DNA from: Phycisphaerales bacterium
GTDB taxonomy: Bacteria > Planctomycetota > Phycisphaerae > Phycisphaerales > UBA1924
Length of the DNA: 64,000 nt
Reading direction: 5' to 3'
Assembly (NCBI GenBank): GCA_029260395.1
Contig: JAJDDJ010000009.1
Span: 1-64,000 of the forward strand
Below are positions 1 to 9,900 of this stretch, piece after piece. Within the stretch, counting starts at the first letter, position 1. Every line of letters starts with the position of its first letter. Below the pieces are notes generated by a model. It searched no databases. It had not been told where the DNA came from and worked only from the letters and a program-made list of their open reading frames with translations. Both the position numbers and the translations under genes were made by a program.

Positions 1-307
1 CCCCTCACCCCGGCCCTCTCCCACCGGGGGCGGGAGAGGGAGGAAGAAGCAGAACCCCGCATCACGGCCCACTCCGCTACACCCCATGACGGCGAGCGGT
101 GCGCACCAATCGCCCGCGAACTGCTGTGGGCGATGAGCAAGGTGGCGGAGTAGGGCAATCTCGGAAGAGAGAACGCTGAGACGCTGAGCGGGACGCGGAG
201 TCTGCAGAGCGAGAATGGGGTGACGCTCGAAGAGCAAGAACAGCGGGCTTCTGCCATAAGGGACGATCCGGCACTTACGGGCTAAGGGTCGGTCCTCTAA
301 TGTGGTG
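1..307. other. Non-coding edge region with a GC-rich hairpin
   Basis: No convincing gene is visible. The reading frames here are arginine/serine-rich shadows without a family resemblance. At 14-40 there is a perfect inverted repeat, arms CCCTCTCCC and GGGAGAGGG around a 9-nt loop. It resembles the short GC-rich palindromes scattered elsewhere in this window (2161, 15489, 43822, 54504). The right end runs into the promoter-like hexamer of the next gene. Confidence 0.5.
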
Positions 308-318
308 TATGCTATGTT
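308..318 (+). promoter_or_regulatory. Leaderless-type -10 element (TATGCT) for the DUF4238 gene
   Basis: TATGCT at 308-313 ends five bases before the GTG start at 319, and there is no Shine-Dalgarno sequence. This is the TANNNT-to-start spacing that recurs throughout the window. Confidence 0.45.
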
Positions 319-1269
319 GTGTCAACTCCCCGTAAGCACCATTGGCTACCCAAGGCGTACCTTGGCTCTTGGGCAGGCAGTGATGGCAAGATACGAGTCA
401 TTGACGGCAAACTCTCACAAATGTGGCGATCAGCGGCGGCTAAGGTCGCGCGCGAGACAGATCTCTACAGACTCGATGTAGAGGATTCGGATGAGGGATG
501 GCACCCAATGGTGCTTGAGGAAGAATTCTCAAAGATCGAAAGCGCTGCCGCACCGGCTATTTCAACGCTGGTTCGGAACGGCGTGATTGGAAGTCGAGAG
601 ACGCTCGCTGATATCGTGAGATTCATCGCCCTGCAGGCCGTCAGAGTTCCCCCGCGGCTGCAGCAGGCGGATGATATGCAACAACAGATCACTGACTTCG
701 TCTACTCAAGGCTTGGTGACACGCCAGCATCCCGAAAGACAGTAGAAAGCCTGTTGCATCCGTTCGCGAGTGTTCAGTTCGAACGGGCTGCGAGCAAAGT
801 GCATTTGCATCGAAACGCACGAATGCTCTTTTCGATCACCGGTTATAAGCAACTGTTCACAATTCTGATGCAACGAAACTGGGTCGTGTTGCGATCGCCG
901 AATCGGCAGGCAGACTTCATCTGCTCTGATGATCCCGTATTGCTGCATTGGACCCGGGTCGTGTCTCGCCATCTCTCGCCTGGATTCGCAATGGAGCACA
1001 CGCGAGTGTTTGTGCCGATGGGGCCTGGCGTGGCGCTGCTGGGTGTCTGGGGCGCGCCGCCGTATGACTATGAACTCAGTCAGCGACAGGTCGCACAGTT
1101 CAATGGCGAGTTGGTAAGCCAGGCAAGCCGATTCTTATTCTTCCGCAACGATTTTGAGGTCCTCAACAACTCCAGAGAGGTTGAGCGAAGCAGCGCCGTG
1201 TTATTGAAATGGAAAGGCCGGGGTCCTGAGCGAAGCGCATCACTCACGCCTACCGAACCCGGCGCATGA
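319..1269 (+). CDS. DUF4238 domain-containing protein
   Basis: This 316-residue soluble protein begins with KHHWLPKAYL (residues 6-15), matching the N-terminal His-x-x-Pro-x-x-Tyr-Leu signature of the DUF4238 family. The biochemical role of that family is unknown. No signal peptide or membrane span is visible. The GTG start is chosen because the signature follows at once and a TANNNT box lies just upstream. The tail overlaps the end of the convergent methyltransferase gene by 20 bases. Base composition is visibly more AT-rich than the neighbours, with codons such as TTA, AGA and ATA, so this may be an acquired gene. The family call rests on the motif and the length. Confidence 0.75.
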   Translation: MSTPRKHHWLPKAYLGSWAGSDGKIRVIDGKLSQMWRSAAAKVARETDLYRLDVEDSDEGWHPMVLEEEFSKIESAAAPAISTLVRNGVIGSRETLADIVRFIALQAVRVPPRLQQADDMQQQITDFVYSRLGDTPASRKTVESLLHPFASVQFERAASKVHLHRNARMLFSITGYKQLFTILMQRNWVVLRSPNRQADFICSDDPVLLHWTRVVSRHLSPGFAMEHTRVFVPMGPGVALLGVWGAPPYDYELSQRQVAQFNGELVSQASRFLFFRNDFEVLNNSREVERSSAVLLKWKGRGPERSASLTPTEPGA

Positions 1270-2074
1270 GGCCCAGGCCGTAGTTGAGGGGGCTGAGGTA
1301 GAGGTCGATGACCTCGTAGCGGCCTTGGGCGAACTCGTGGACGGTATCGAGCAGTTGGCGCGGGCCGTCGTGGCTGCACTGGTCGGGGAAGGTGTCGTGC
1401 AGCAGCACGAAGCCGCCGGTGTTGAGCACGGGCTCGACCGCGTTGAAGTCCGCCTTCACGCCGGGCAGGGTGTGGTCGCCATCGATGAATGCGAAGTCCA
1501 CGCCGCCGTCACGGGCGAGTGAATCGCGCATCTCGGTGAGGCGGGTCGAGCTGTCGCCCGGGTGGAGCGTGACAAAGTCGATGAGCCCGGCCTTGGTGAG
1601 TCGTTCGGTGACGAACTCTTTGCGGCCGGTGAGCATCTCGACATCGCGCCACGGGCCTTTGTGCACGGGGCCGAAGTCATCGAAGCATTGCAGGTGCGCG
1701 CCGGTGGGCCGAGGGCCCTTGGGCTCGTAGCCGTTCTCGAGGAGGGCGGAGGCGATCCAGTGCGAGCTGACGGAGCAGAACGAGCCGACCTCGATGATCA
1801 TGCGGGGCTGGAGGTTGCGGATGAGCCCGTGGAGCATGAGCCCGGCCTCGGGGCTGAGCGACGCGGGGAAGGTGATGGGGTTGGCGTAGAGCTCTTTGAG
1901 GGCGCTGAGCCACTGGCAGTTGGGGTTGTCGAGGTAGCCCGGGAACTCCCACTTGGTGGGGTGGTCGGCCTCGCTCAGCAGCCGGGGGAAGTGCCCGAGC
2001 TGGTGGTGCGGCAGGGGCGCATCGCCGGCGGTTCCGGTGGCGGACGCAGCGGGTTTGGTCTTGAGGCCGAACAT
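1250..2074 (-). CDS. Class I SAM-dependent methyltransferase (Methyltransf_24-like)
   Basis: The 274-residue protein carries a Rossmann-type SAM-binding motif, MIIEVGSFCSVSSHWIA, at roughly residues 93-110. Later come an acidic strand, VDFAFIDGDHT (about 194-204), and FVLLHDTFPD (about 225-234), typical of the Methyltransf_24 and cephalosporin hydroxylase-like groups. The substrate cannot be read from sequence; such enzymes often act on small molecules or sugars. The neighbours are a WaaP-like kinase and a family 2 glycosyltransferase, which would fit surface glycoconjugate modification, but that is inference. The gene is probably transcribed alone from a leaderless-type promoter and its end overlaps the convergent DUF4238 gene. 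Confidence 0.8.
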   Translation of the reverse strand: MFGLKTKPAASATGTAGDAPLPHHQLGHFPRLLSEADHPTKWEFPGYLDNPNCQWLSALKELYANPITFPASLSPEAGLMLHGLIRNLQPRMIIEVGSFCSVSSHWIASALLENGYEPKGPRPTGAHLQCFDDFGPVHKGPWRDVEMLTGRKEFVTERLTKAGLIDFVTLHPGDSSTRLTEMRDSLARDGGVDFAFIDGDHTLPGVKADFNAVEPVLNTGGFVLLHDTFPDQCSHDGPRQLLDTVHEFAQGRYEVIDLYLSPLNYGLGLMRRVR

Positions 2075-2086
2075 GAGTTGAGGGTA
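2075..2086 (-). promoter_or_regulatory. Leaderless-type -10 element (TACCCT)
   Basis: On the minus strand TACCCT occupies 2086-2081, followed by six bases (CAACTC) and then ATG at 2074. No Shine-Dalgarno sequence is present. Confidence 0.55.
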
Positions 2087-2160
2087 GCAGTTGGCGGGTC
2101 ATTGAGGATGGCAGAGGGCAGTGAAGAGGAAGAGCCCCCTCCGGCTCGCAAGGCTCGCCA

Positions 2161-2184
2161 CTTCCCCCGCAGGCGCGGGGGAAG
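2161..2184. repeat. Perfect GC-rich palindrome
   Basis: Arms CTTCCCCCGC and GCGGGGGAAG flank the loop AGGC. It lies between the kinase stop (2233) and the methyltransferase start (2074), both read leftward. It could act as a transcript 3' hairpin, but no T-run follows, so it is listed as a repeat. Confidence 0.6.
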
Positions 2185-2232
2185 AGCGTCGAAACCATCG
2201 AACCCATTGGCCACTTACCGACTGCCCGTTGC

Positions 2233-3072
2233 CTAGGTATGCAGCGGATTGTCCTTGGGTGTTGGGTCGCTGTGGGCGCGGACGGCCGAGGCCACGCGAT
2301 GCCAGAGCTTGCGCCGGGCAGCGCGGTCGGGCTCGAAAGCCTTGAGCGCGTGCATGGCGAGTGCGAGCCTTGGGGCCACGCTGCACCCGATGGGCTCGAT
2401 GAAGAGGCTTGCCAGCGGGCGGACGGGCTCGGGGGCTCGTGCACCGGTCTGGCCGATGCTTGCGGTATCGATCAGGGCGAGCTGGGGGGGAGTTGTGGAG
2501 GTGACGATGATGTTCGAAGGCTTGTGGTCTCGGTTGAACAGCCCGGCAGCCAGCAGCGAGCGGGTCTGCGTGCCGACGGCGCTGGCCATCGCGTGCTGAT
2601 CGCGTGCGGGCAGCGAGCGGTGAGCATCCAGCCAGTGCAGCAGGCTGGTGCCCGGCAGAGCTTCCATGACGAGCGTGCGCTGGCGCGTGCTGTCGTCTGA
2701 CTTCCAGCTCAAGAGCGACAGGCATTCCGCGGTGGGGAAGGCGTTGGTCAGTGCAAGCAGGCGCGCGCCCTTCCAGTGGCGGTCGAGGCGGGTCCAGCCG
2801 CGGCCTGCGCGTAAGCGGTTCCACAGGCCCCACTGAGGTTCGGTCTTGAAGACCAGCGGGCGGGGCGAGCCATCGAGGTTGGCCACGGCTCGCACCACCG
2901 CAACGGAATCGCTCTGCTTGAGGACTTCGACGGTGGCTCGGTCGATCGAGGCGATAGCAGCCTGCCAGTCGGTCTCGGCGTGGGCCGGGGCTGAGCGATG
3001 GACCGCGAGCACCGTCTCCGCTGATGGCAGCAGCGGTGCTGGGGATTCGGGTTGGCTCGTGGCATTGGCCAT
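2233..3072 (-). CDS. WaaP/InaA-like lipopolysaccharide kinase family protein
   Basis: The 279-residue protein resembles the Kdo/WaaP protein-kinase-like family. A VFKTEP strand (about residue 74) supplies the presumed ATP-anchoring Lys, LVMEALPGTSLLHWL (about 133-147) resembles the hinge, NRDHKPSNIIV (about 178-188) is the catalytic loop with Asp and Asn, and LALIDTASIG (about 196-205) replaces the DFG-type metal motif. WaaP-like kinases phosphorylate heptose or Kdo of the lipopolysaccharide core. It is divergent from the WaaE-like glycosyltransferase next door with only about 20 bases between start codons, so the two probably share a control region. An aminoglycoside-phosphotransferase-like role is the main alternative. 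Confidence 0.7.
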   Translation of the reverse strand: MANATSQPESPAPLLPSAETVLAVHRSAPAHAETDWQAAIASIDRATVEVLKQSDSVAVVRAVANLDGSPRPLVFKTEPQWGLWNRLRAGRGWTRLDRHWKGARLLALTNAFPTAECLSLLSWKSDDSTRQRTLVMEALPGTSLLHWLDAHRSLPARDQHAMASAVGTQTRSLLAAGLFNRDHKPSNIIVTSTTPPQLALIDTASIGQTGARAPEPVRPLASLFIEPIGCSVAPRLALAMHALKAFEPDRAARRKLWHRVASAVRAHSDPTPKDNPLHT

Positions 3073-3080
3073 GGTTCCGC

Positions 3081-3093
3081 TAGGCTATACGCG
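3081..3093 (+). promoter_or_regulatory. Leaderless-type -10 element (TAGGCT)
   Basis: TAGGCT at 3081-3086 ends seven bases before the ATG at 3094 and no Shine-Dalgarno sequence is seen. This supports 3094 over the in-frame ATG at 3052, which lies inside the divergent kinase gene. Confidence 0.5.
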
Positions 3094-5676
3094 ATGGATC
3101 CACCTGCCCCAGCCAACGCCCCAACCCATTCCAATGCCCGGCCGCTGCCGATTTCGGTAGCGATCGTGTGCAAGAACAACGAGGCGACGATTGGGCGAAC
3201 GCTCGATTCGGTTCGTGAGTTGGTGAGCGAGATCGTGGCGCTGGACTCGGGCTCGACCGACGGCACGATCAGGCTGCTCGAACGTGCTGGAGCGCGGGTG
3301 CAGCGGATCGAATGGATGGGCCACGTCGCGACCAAGCAGGCGGCGCTGGAGGCGTGCCGCCAGCCATGGGTGCTGAGCCTGGATAGCGACGAGAGCCTTG
3401 AGCCCGAGCTTGCGCGCGCGATTCGGGACCTCTTGACGGGTGAGACAGCCGGCGTGGCGGGGGCCCGCTTCAACCGCAAGGTGTGGTACGCGGGGCGGTT
3501 CTTGCAGCACACGTTTCAGCCCGAGCCGAGGCTGCGGCTGGTTCGGCTCGAAAGCGTGAAGGCTGGCCGAAGCCGTTGGACGGGCCTCGACCCGCACGAC
3601 CGGCTGGATGTCGCGCCGTCGGCGGGCCGGGTCGTGGAACTGCCGGGCGACCTTCGGCACGATTCCGTGGGCACGATGGCGGCGTTCATGGCTCAGCAGA
3701 TCAAGCTCGGGCAGGTGTCGGCGGACGCGATGCTCGCGAGTGGACGCAGTCCGAGCCGAACCAAGCTGTTGATGAGCCCGATCGGGCAGGTGTTCAAGCA
3801 GATCGTGCTCAAAGGGGCCTGGCGCGACGGCTGGCGCGGCTGGGCGGCAGCGGGCTCGGCGGGGGTGGCCTCCTTGGCCAAGCACGCCCTGCACGCCGAG
3901 GCGCAGGGCCTTGCAGCCGAGGGCGGCATAGACTTAGCCTTACCTGATGCTGGGAACGCTACTCGAGCAGTTGAGGCCGATGGTTCGGCCACCGTCGAAC
4001 GCGTTCCCCCAACGACGACGGCGACTACCTCGATGACTCAAGAGCGTGACCCGAGTGCCCCGGCTGAGGCGGAGCACCGCCCGGCCCCGGCCGACACCGA
4101 CCATCAATCTGCATCTGAACCCGGCTCGCGCGGCCCCGAAGGCGCTTCGCACGCCGACGGTTCCGATGGCCCGCCCAAGAAGAAGCGTCGTCGGCGCCGC
4201 CGCAAGGGCAAGGCCGAAGGCGGCGCGGATGCGGGGGGCGAGACGGGCGACGATACCGATGGAGATGTCGGCCACGACTCGGGCAGCAAACGCCGAACAC
4301 GCCGGGATGTGGACGACACCGACGCCGAGGTCTTCGACCAGGAGACAACGTTTCGCGATATGGGGCTGCGCGACGAGGTGATCCGTGCGCTCGATGAGTG
4401 CGGGTTCACCAAGCCGACGTACATCCAGAAGCAGCTCATCCCGCCGGCGATCTTGGGGCGTGATGTGCTGGGCCAAGCCAAGACGGGCACGGGCAAAACG
4501 GCCGCGTTCGCGCTTCCGCTCTTGCACAACTCCGAGCCCGGCATCCCGATGCAGGCGATCATCCTCGCGCCCACGCGCGAGCTGGCGATCCAGATCACCG
4601 ACGAGATCAACGACCTCGGCCGGTACACAAACCTCAACGCCGTGACGATCTACGGCGGCCAGCGCATCCAGAACCAAGTGGACAAGCTGGAGAAGGGCCC
4701 GGAGATCATCGTCGGCACGCCCGGCCGCGTGCTGGACATGATCGACCGCGGATACCTGCACTTTAAGAACGTTCGGTGCGCGGTGCTCGACGAGGTGGAC
4801 CGGATGTTCGACATCGGGTTCCGTGACGACATCCGCAAGCTTCTGCGCATGTGCCCCAGCAATCGGCAGACGCTGGTGGTGTCGGCAACGGTCTCTGGCG
4901 AGATCGAGGACCTGGCACGCCGGCACATGACCAACCCGGAGAAGATCGTCACGTCGGCGGGCTCGCTTACGGTGAGCCTCGTCGAGCAGCACTACCTGAC
5001 GGTCGAGGGCTGGGACAAGAAGAAGCTGCTGCTGCACCTGCTCAAGAGCGAAGACCCAGCGCTGACGCTCGTGTTCTGCCGGCTCAAACGCCGAGTCGAC
5101 GAGGTCGCCAAGTATCTCAACGACCACGGCATCGAATCGCACGCTATCCACGGCGATATGAGCCAGTCCAAGCGAACCAGCACCATGCGCCAGTTCCAGG
5201 ACGGCAAGCTCGCGGTGCTCGTCGCGTCGGATGTCGCGGCCCGCGGGATCGATGTCGCTGGCATCACGCACGTCGTCAACTTCGACCTGCCCGACGACCC
5301 CGAGGTCTACGTGCACCGCATCGGGCGGACCGCCCGCGCCGGTAGGCGGGGCATCGCGTGGACGTTCGCGACTCGCGAGCAGGGCAAGATGCTCAGCCAG
5401 ATCGAGGATCTGATCGACACGCAGATCGATTTCTTGGATTACCCCGACTTCAAGCACTCCGAGCGGCCAAGCTCGTGGCGCGATGAGCCCACGGGCTTTA
5501 GGCCGCTGCCGGTGGTCACGGGCGTGCCCGTGGTCGCTCGCAACCGCTTTGATCAGGGCGACACGCCCGACGTGCCCAAGGACGAGTCCAAACGCGAGGC
5601 CAAGTTCCCGGGCGGCGTGGTGCCCAGCAAGATGCCCGCCAAACGCATGAAGGGCCGCGTCAGGCCCGGCAGGTGA
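3094..5676 (+). CDS. Fusion of family 2 glycosyltransferase (WaaE-like) and DEAD-box RNA helicase
   Basis: One uninterrupted 860-residue frame holds two unrelated enzymes. Residues about 20-270 are a GT-A glycosyltransferase: [23 protein letters not shown] and [10 protein letters not shown], the last two supplying the nucleotide-sugar/metal-binding acidic residues, as in WaaE/KdtX of the lipopolysaccharide core. A Pro/Thr/Asp-rich linker with a basic [12 protein letters not shown] tract follows. From about residue 425 comes a complete DEAD-box helicase: Q motif (TKPTYIQKQ), [12 protein letters not shown] (motif II variant), [11 protein letters not shown] and [10 protein letters not shown]. 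The helicase alone could begin at the in-frame ATG at 4033, but no ribosome site precedes it. Stops lie in both other frames at 3929-3947, exactly where the glycosyltransferase should end, so a single-base error or a recent indel could have joined two genes. Confidence 0.8.
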   Translation: MDPPAPANAPTHSNARPLPISVAIVCKNNEATIGRTLDSVRELVSEIVALDSGSTDGTIRLLERAGARVQRIEWMGHVATKQAALEACRQPWVLSLDSDESLEPELARAIRDLLTGETAGVAGARFNRKVWYAGRFLQHTFQPEPRLRLVRLESVKAGRSRWTGLDPHDRLDVAPSAGRVVELPGDLRHDSVGTMAAFMAQQIKLGQVSADAMLASGRSPSRTKLLMSPIGQVFKQIVLKGAWRDGWRGWAAAGSAGVASLAKHALHAEAQGLAAEGGIDLALPDAGNATRAVEADGSATVERVPPTTTATTSMTQERDPSAPAEAEHRPAPADTDHQSASEPGSRGPEGASHADGSDGPPKKKRRRRRRKGKAEGGADAGGETGDDTDGDVGHDSGSKRRTRRDVDDTDAEVFDQETTFRDMGLRDEVIRALDECGFTKPTYIQKQLIPPAILGRDVLGQAKTGTGKTAAFALPLLHNSEPGIPMQAIILAPTRELAIQITDEINDLGRYTNLNAVTIYGGQRIQNQVDKLEKGPEIIVGTPGRVLDMIDRGYLHFKNVRCAVLDEVDRMFDIGFRDDIRKLLRMCPSNRQTLVVSATVSGEIEDLARRHMTNPEKIVTSAGSLTVSLVEQHYLTVEGWDKKKLLLHLLKSEDPALTLVFCRLKRRVDEVAKYLNDHGIESHAIHGDMSQSKRTSTMRQFQDGKLAVLVASDVAARGIDVAGITHVVNFDLPDDPEVYVHRIGRTARAGRRGIAWTFATREQGKMLSQIEDLIDTQIDFLDYPDFKHSERPSSWRDEPTGFRPLPVVTGVPVVARNRFDQGDTPDVPKDESKREAKFPGGVVPSKMPAKRMKGRVRPGR

Positions 5677-6923
5677 GCCGCGTGAGCGATGCACCCAATG
5701 GCCTAACCATCGACCGCGCCCGACGCGACGACCATCAGCGGTGGCTCACCGAGCTGACGCAGGTGCCGACCGCAGCGGGCAAGGAAGGCCGCGTCATTGC
5801 GTGGCTCACCGACTGGTTCGATGCACGCCCCGAGTTGCAGCTGGCCCGTGACACGCACGGCAATCTGACGCTCTCGCTGCGCCATTCGGCGGAGTCCGAC
5901 AGACCGCTGTATTTCACGGCCCACATGGACCACCCCGCGTTCGTGGTCGAACGGGTCGAGAACGATCGCGCCATCATGAGCTTTCGCGGCGGGGTGATGG
6001 CGGACTACTTCCCCGATGCCGAGCTTGAAGCATGGACTGACGGCCGCGATGCACCGATCGCCGGCGTGCTGACCGAAGTTCTCGAAGACAAGATCGACGG
6101 CTTTCCTACTTACGCCGCCAGGTTCGAGGGTGCCGAAGTGCCCGTGGGTTCGATCGTCCGCTGGCGGTTCGCGGCAGCCGAGGTACTCGAAACCGAGGGC
6201 GTGGCGTGCCTGCACACGGATGCCTGCGACGATCTGGCGGCCATGGCTGCGGCGCTTGCCGCGTTCGATGAGCTCCGGCTTCGACAGATCGAGGGCGAGA
6301 CCATCGGCGATGTGCGCGTGCTGCTGACGCGGGCCGAGGAGGTCGGGTTCATCGGCGCGATCGGGGCCTGCCGCGAGGGAACCATTCCTCGGGGTGCCCG
6401 CGTGCTGGCGCTGGAGAACAGCCGGAGCTTTGCGGACTCGCCCATCGGCGGCGGGCCGATCGTTCGCGTGGGCGACCGCATCAGCATCTTTACGCCGCAG
6501 GTGACGGCCGATGTGGCGCGCATCGCCGAGGCTATCGGTGGGCCCTCCACCCCCAAGGCCAGCGAGAAAATCGATCCGGCTAAGGCGTGGCGCTGGCAGC
6601 GGAAGCTGATGGCGGGCGGCGCGTGCGAGGCGAGCGTGTTCTGCTCGTTTGGACTCGCGGCGACGTGCGTGTGCTTACCGCTGGGCAACTACCACAACAT
6701 GGCTGAGCTTGGCGCGGTGCAGGACGGCACGTTCACCGGCACGCCCAGAGTGGGCCGCGAGTACATCGCGCTGCGCGATTACGAGGGGTTGGTCGATCTG
6801 CTCGTCGGCTGCGGGCTCGGGCTCACCGATGCAGCCGTAGGAGAGGCCAGTGGCGCGACGCCCACGTTCCGCGAACGCCTCGACGGGCTCTGGGCCGAGC
6901 GTGCCTCCGTGCTCAAAGGCTGA
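5673..6923 (+). CDS. M42-family metallopeptidase (FrvX/glutamyl aminopeptidase-like)
   Basis: The 416-residue cytoplasmic protein shows a co-catalytic zinc exopeptidase layout. AHMDHPAF (about residue 83-90) supplies the first His and Asp, TRAEEVGFIGA (about 217-227) supplies the catalytic Glu pair, ALENS (about 247) a further ligand region, and LPLGNYHNM (about 335) the late His. The pairing of HMDH, EEVG and the late His fits M42/M20-type aminopeptidases, which trim peptides. The GTG start overlaps the helicase stop by four bases, so the genes are probably co-transcribed and translationally coupled. A second GTG at 5682 is an alternative start. Confidence 0.78.
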   Translation: MSRVSDAPNGLTIDRARRDDHQRWLTELTQVPTAAGKEGRVIAWLTDWFDARPELQLARDTHGNLTLSLRHSAESDRPLYFTAHMDHPAFVVERVENDRAIMSFRGGVMADYFPDAELEAWTDGRDAPIAGVLTEVLEDKIDGFPTYAARFEGAEVPVGSIVRWRFAAAEVLETEGVACLHTDACDDLAAMAAALAAFDELRLRQIEGETIGDVRVLLTRAEEVGFIGAIGACREGTIPRGARVLALENSRSFADSPIGGGPIVRVGDRISIFTPQVTADVARIAEAIGGPSTPKASEKIDPAKAWRWQRKLMAGGACEASVFCSFGLAATCVCLPLGNYHNMAELGAVQDGTFTGTPRVGREYIALRDYEGLVDLLVGCGLGLTDAAVGEASGATPTFRERLDGLWAERASVLKG

Positions 6924-6936
6924 GCGATGATCCCCG

Positions 6937-9900
6937 CTAGCGACCACCGCCGAGCAGCCCATCGAGCGCCCCGCCGGGCTTGCCGAGCAGATCGCCCACA
7001 CCCTTGATGATGTTCTCCGGCGATAGAGCCTCTTTGGCAAAGTGTTCGGCGTCAAACTCGGTCTTGGAGTTGTCGAGTGGGCCGCGCGTGCGGAACGGGA
7101 CCATGACCTGCGGGCCGATTCCCAGCGGAACACCGAGCGGGCCAGCGATCTCTTGGGCGACCGCTCCGCCGGGGATGTAGGTGATGACGTCGAGGTTGCC
7201 GCCCGGCCCGGCCTTGAGGTCGGCGTCCTTGTTCTGCCACGCGCGGTCGGACAGGTTGATGACGCCCACGGAGATTAGCTTGAACTCGCCGAGCGGCAGT
7301 GAATACGGCTGGTACGCGATCACCCCGCGGTCCATGACCACCTTGAGCGTTTCGAGCCGGCGACCGACGCGGCCCTGCTCGTTGAGGCCGGGGATCTTGA
7401 GCATGCCCATGAACTGGTTTTGAACCACGAACCGTCCGCTGCCCATGTCCATCGAGAAGTAACCGCTTAGGTTGTTCATGTTGCCATCGATGGGCACGGC
7501 GACGTTGGTCTCGAGAACGAGCTTGGCCGGTGTATCCTCGGCGGTCTTCTCGAGCGACTTCAGCAGCGGCAATGCTTTGGCCAGATCGGCGGTCAGCGCC
7601 GGGGTGATGCGGCTGATCGTCGCGACCGGCGAGCCGTCGGAGGGCTTGTTGATGAGCATGAACCCGTCGCGGAACGAGCCGTCGGCGGCAGCGACCGCGT
7701 TGGGGCTGGTCGCCTCGAAGCGGAACGCTCCGGCCACGCTGGAAACCTCGCGGTACCAGCCCTTGGCGCTGACGGTGTCGCCCAGCGCCTTGGTCGGCAG
7801 GTCGTTCCGTGCGAACGCATCGATGAGCGCCGTCGGCACGTTGGGAAGCTCGAACGAGCCGGTCGCGTTGAGCGTCTCGGCCTTGACCTGGCCCGAGGCC
7901 GACGCGAGTCCGAACAGCGTGCCCCACACGCGACTGGGCTGGCTGGCCTGGCTCTGCTTGCCGCCAGCGGTCCACTGCTGAACGCGAAGATCGTAGTCGA
8001 GCGTCGCGCCCGCAACGGTGGTGGGTTTGAGGCTGAGCGTGCCGCCGGTAATGGCCACGGGGGCCTTGGCCTCGCCGACTGCAAGGGCGGTTTGTGGCAG
8101 GTCCACCGAGGCATCAATCGCGAACACGCCGAGTTTGAGCGGCCCGCCCGGCGCGCCGTTCGCGCCCGACATCGAAGCGGGAAGCACGAGCGAGTTGAGC
8201 TTGAGCGTGATGTCGGTGGGTGCGGTCAGCGCGAGCAGCGGCGGCGGAGGCGTCGCGGCGCCCGCGGGCGGCTGCTTGGCGCCGAGAAGGTACTCATTGG
8301 CCCACGCGGGATCGAGCAGCACACGAAGCTCGGCAGGTGCGCTCAGGCGGAGTGTGTCTCCAGCCGAAGCGATCTTGAGCGGCTTGGTCGTGTTGACGCG
8401 CTGGGATCGCACGCCAAGTGAGATGCTGTCGATGGCCGATGCCGCCGCGGTGTTGATGTCTGCCGCGAGATCAAGGCTCAGCGTCGGGCCCACCGCCCCG
8501 ACGAGCAGGCCGGGCTGACCGGTGAGTGCATCAACGAACGCGACCGGGATGTTGTTGAGCGCCGCGTTGACCGTAAACGGCCCGGCGGGCTTGCCCGCAT
8601 CGACCGTTGGATTGGTGCTGAGCGTGAACGAACCCGAGCCGTTGCTCGGCGCGGTGATGTCGCCCGAGGCTTGCACGGTAACCGTGCCGCGCGAAGCGCC
8701 GAGCAATGCCGCAAGCGGTCCATCGAGTGAGAACTCGCCGCTGGAGAGTTTAATCGGGCCCTGTGCAGCACCGGTGGCCGCGAGCCCGGTGACCGTCGCA
8801 GCGATCGTGCCGCTGGCGCGGAGGTTGCCGGTGGCCTTGGAGCCGTCGGGGGCAAACGACTCGGTCAGCGGAAGCTTCAACGGCTCGACACGGAGCGTGA
8901 TGACCGCGGGCTCGGCGAGCGAGGGCATCTGCGCAGGGGCTGAGCCGGTGATCGCCAGCAGGTTTGCTAGCGCCGGGCCGGTGACGCGGGTGCTGAGCGT
9001 GACAGCCTCGGTGCTGAGCACTCGGCCATCGAGCGAAGCGCGGGCATCGAGCTTGGTCAGCGGCGAATCGATGCTCGCGCTGACCGCTTGCTTGGCGCTC
9101 TTGGCATCAAAGTTGGCCACGACGGTGAAGGGTCCGCCGAGCAGGTCGCTCGCGAGCGACGCCAGATCCATCGGAGGCTTGCCGTCCTTGCCGGGGAGCT
9201 TGGGCAAGAAGCGGGCGAGTGCGAGCGGCGCATCGCGGAGTTCGAGCTTGGCTGCGGGCTGCATGGCCATCGGCGCGAGCGGCTTGCCCGCAGCGTCAAA
9301 CACCTTGGACGCGCTGGCTTCAAGCGTTCCGCCGAAGCCCTTGCCGCCATGGGCCCCCACGAGCTTGCCGGTCATCGAAGCGCCAGCGGCTGGGTTGAGC
9401 TTGGCATCCGCCGTCAAGCTGGTGATGACGACACCCGCCGAGGCGACATGCTGCAACAGGAACGACGCCTGGGCCGTCGCGTTCTGCGGCTGGGGCGCCA
9501 TCGCTTCGCCCAGCGGAAGTGTGAATTCGCTGACGGTCGCGCGCACCAGCGCGGGCCTATCGAGCACGGTGGTCAGCGGCGGTTCGATCTTGGTCAGCGC
9601 GGTGAGCAGCACAGTCGGGCTGGTCTGCGTGATGGTGATTGGCGCGCGGGCCGTCACGCGCTTGGACGTGATCGACAGGGGGCCGGCGATCTCAAGATGC
9701 TGGGCGTTTACTCGCAGGTCGGCGTGCAACTCGTCCGCCGACGGGTTGGTCGCGGTGAGCGAAGCATTGATGAGCGGGCCGATGTCGCGGGCCGGGTCGA
9801 GGCCCATCTCGGCCATCGGTACAAACGCTGCGAGCAGCGCGGAGCTGATGTCGGTCATGTTCGCCGTCAGGTTCACCTGCGGCACAGCACCGGTCTTGAT

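Noticed and set aside
3940-5694. 584-codon minus-strand frame over the helicase
   Set aside because: It mirrors the helicase, whose motifs are intact, and shows no domain of its own.
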